Program-made: the position numbers and the translations under genes
Shown: positions 15,651-16,553 of the stretch, in pieces
How the letters are laid out: each line of letters opens with the position of its first letter
How positions within the stretch are numbered: the stretch's first letter is position 1
The notes under the pieces: model-generated
What the model was told of the DNA's origin: nothing
Seen by the model: the letters and a program-made list of their open reading frames with translations, nothing else
Databases searched by the model: none
Assembly (NCBI GenBank): GCA_030655595.1
Contig: JAUSNQ010000080.1
Span: forward strand, 1 to 16,553
Direction of reading: 5' to 3'
Origin: Paludibacter sp.
GTDB taxonomy: Bacteria; Bacteroidota; Bacteroidia; Bacteroidales; Paludibacteraceae
DNA length: 16,553 nucleotides

Positions 15651-16553
15651 TTAATCAAACATCTGCCCTGCGTTATTACTCAACTGCACCATTTGATCAT
15701 ACTCTTCAGGCGATAAATCGAGGAAGTAGTAATTTTGCGGATTCATGACTTTACCCCTGTAATGCACTTCATAGTGTAAGTGTGGGCCGGTCGACTTGCC
15801 GGTATTTCCAACCGTACCGATTACATCACCGCGATTTACCTTTTGCCCTACCCTCACTTTCACTTGATGCAAATGTCCATATAAAGTTTTATACCCGAAA
15901 CCATGGTTGATTTCTACGGTATTGCCGTAACCTTGTCGCCAACCCGCTAACCGCACAACGCCATTACCGGTTGCATAGATATCCGTCCCAATAGGAGCAG
16001 TAAAATCCATACCTTCATGAAACCTGCGGGTGCGGTACACCGGGTCAATTCGCCAACCAAAACCTGAAGCAGTACGTGTTAAATCTTTGTTGAGTATCGG
16101 TTGAATGGCTGGTATACTTTTTAGCATTTCCTCCTGTGTGCTGGCAAGTTTTACCAGTTCATCATAAGATTTCGACTGGATATACAGTTGTTTTTTTAAT
16201 TGGTTGTACTTTTGGGTAGTCGAAACAGCAATCTGAGAATTGGTCATGGATAGCAATTGCCTGTAGTATTCGGTATTACCAGCTGTTGACTTTCTAATCG
16301 AATAAGGTATCGGGTCAGCCTGAAAAATAACGCGGTATAAATTGTCATCTCGTTGTTGCAAGTCGGATAAAACCCCGTTTATTTCATCCATATTGCGTTC
16401 AAGCAGCTTGTATTGAGCTTGTAATCTGTTTTTTTCCTGAATCAATTGCACTTCTTCCGGAGAACTAATCAGCGAAACGAAAATAAAGAAAAACAAAGCA
16501 CCCAACGAAACACCGGAAAAAAGATGTATCAACAACCGCCTCACTTTAAAAAG
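15651..16553 (-). CDS. M23-family peptidoglycan endopeptidase, N-terminus beyond the window
   Basis: A membrane-anchored LytM-type zinc endopeptidase acting on peptidoglycan cross-links in the periplasm. Counting from the GTG at 16544: a hydrophobic anchor at about 5-28, a charged coiled coil at about 29-70, a linker, and an M23 domain at about 155-275. The zinc-site residues are complete: H176, D180 (RRFHEGMD), then H224 (YGHLH), H255 and H257 (GPHLHYEV). It should therefore be active, unlike degenerate LytM activators. The frame stays open through the edge (three more codons, LFK). Bacteroidales relatives carry about 20 residues before the anchor, so the true start is probably outside the window and GTG 16544 is not the real start. 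Its stop is 3 bp from repeat copy 2. Confidence 0.9.
   Translation of the reverse strand, partial: LFKVRRLLIHLFSGVSLGALFFFIFVSLISSPEEVQLIQEKNRLQAQYKLLERNMDEINGVLSDLQQRDDNLYRVIFQADPIPYSIRKSTAGNTEYYRQLLSMTNSQIAVSTTQKYNQLKKQLYIQSKSYDELVKLASTQEEMLKSIPAIQPILNKDLTRTASGFGWRIDPVYRTRRFHEGMDFTAPIGTDIYATGNGVVRLAGWRQGYGNTVEINHGFGYKTLYGHLHQVKVRVGQKVNRGDVIGTVGNTGKSTGPHLHYEVHYRGKVMNPQNYYFLDLSPEEYDQMVQLSNNAGQMFD

Overview
The window reads as chromosomal DNA from a Bacteroidetes bacterium, most likely order Bacteroidales. Several things support this. There is a PD40/OmpA-type outer-membrane protein of the kind found with type IX secretion and gliding systems. The gene order lysS-gpsA-pgi is one I know from Bacteroidales. 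Several genes are preceded by the Bacteroidetes -7 box TAnnTTTG, and Shine-Dalgarno sequences are weak or absent. Base composition is moderately AT-rich. No rRNA, tRNA, CRISPR array or intact mobile element is visible.

Layout. Positions 20-2476 (+) encode a large periplasmic or outer-membrane protein with TPR, PD40 and two OmpA-like modules. Facing it, 2568-3773 (-) is a DUF1016/YhcG-type PD-(D/E)XK nuclease whose middle is built from four 12-residue units encoded by four DNA hairpins at an exact 36-bp period. The following 0.5-kb gap holds a probable promoter for the nuclease and what looks like a decayed gene. Positions 4279-5729 (+) are an nfeD-SPFH (slipin) membrane pair closed by a clear terminator. 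Positions 5956-7041 (+) are an XRE/ImmA-IrrE regulator with a palindromic operator on its promoter. It overlaps (ATGA) the wreck of its partner gene at 7038-7231, a PIN-like protein reduced by an internal deletion to its first codons and its last 56 codons. Positions 7386-11442 (+) are the housekeeping run lysS, gpsA and pgi, with a repeat-derived hairpin between lysS and gpsA.

The last third is on the minus strand: a KdpE-like response regulator (11594-12277) overlapping a short KdpD-like sensor kinase (12274-13674), then a TrkH potassium-uptake channel (13773-15347), and at the right edge an M23 peptidoglycan peptidase that runs out of the window. The regulator/kinase/TrkH block is bracketed by two 168-bp direct copies (162/168 identical by eye) of a palindromic element. 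Both copies begin with the last 21 bases of pgi. Recombination between them would leave a plain pgi-repeat-M23 convergent arrangement, so the potassium block looks like an insertion or duplication at the 3' end of pgi.

How the genes work together. The two-component pair and TrkH plausibly form one potassium/turgor module. The NfeD and SPFH proteins probably form one membrane-microdomain complex. The ImmA-type protein is probably an orphaned antitoxin-regulator whose toxin has been lost. The most notable features are the 168-bp repeat pair with its captured pgi end, the periodic hairpins inside the nuclease gene, and the deleted toxin.
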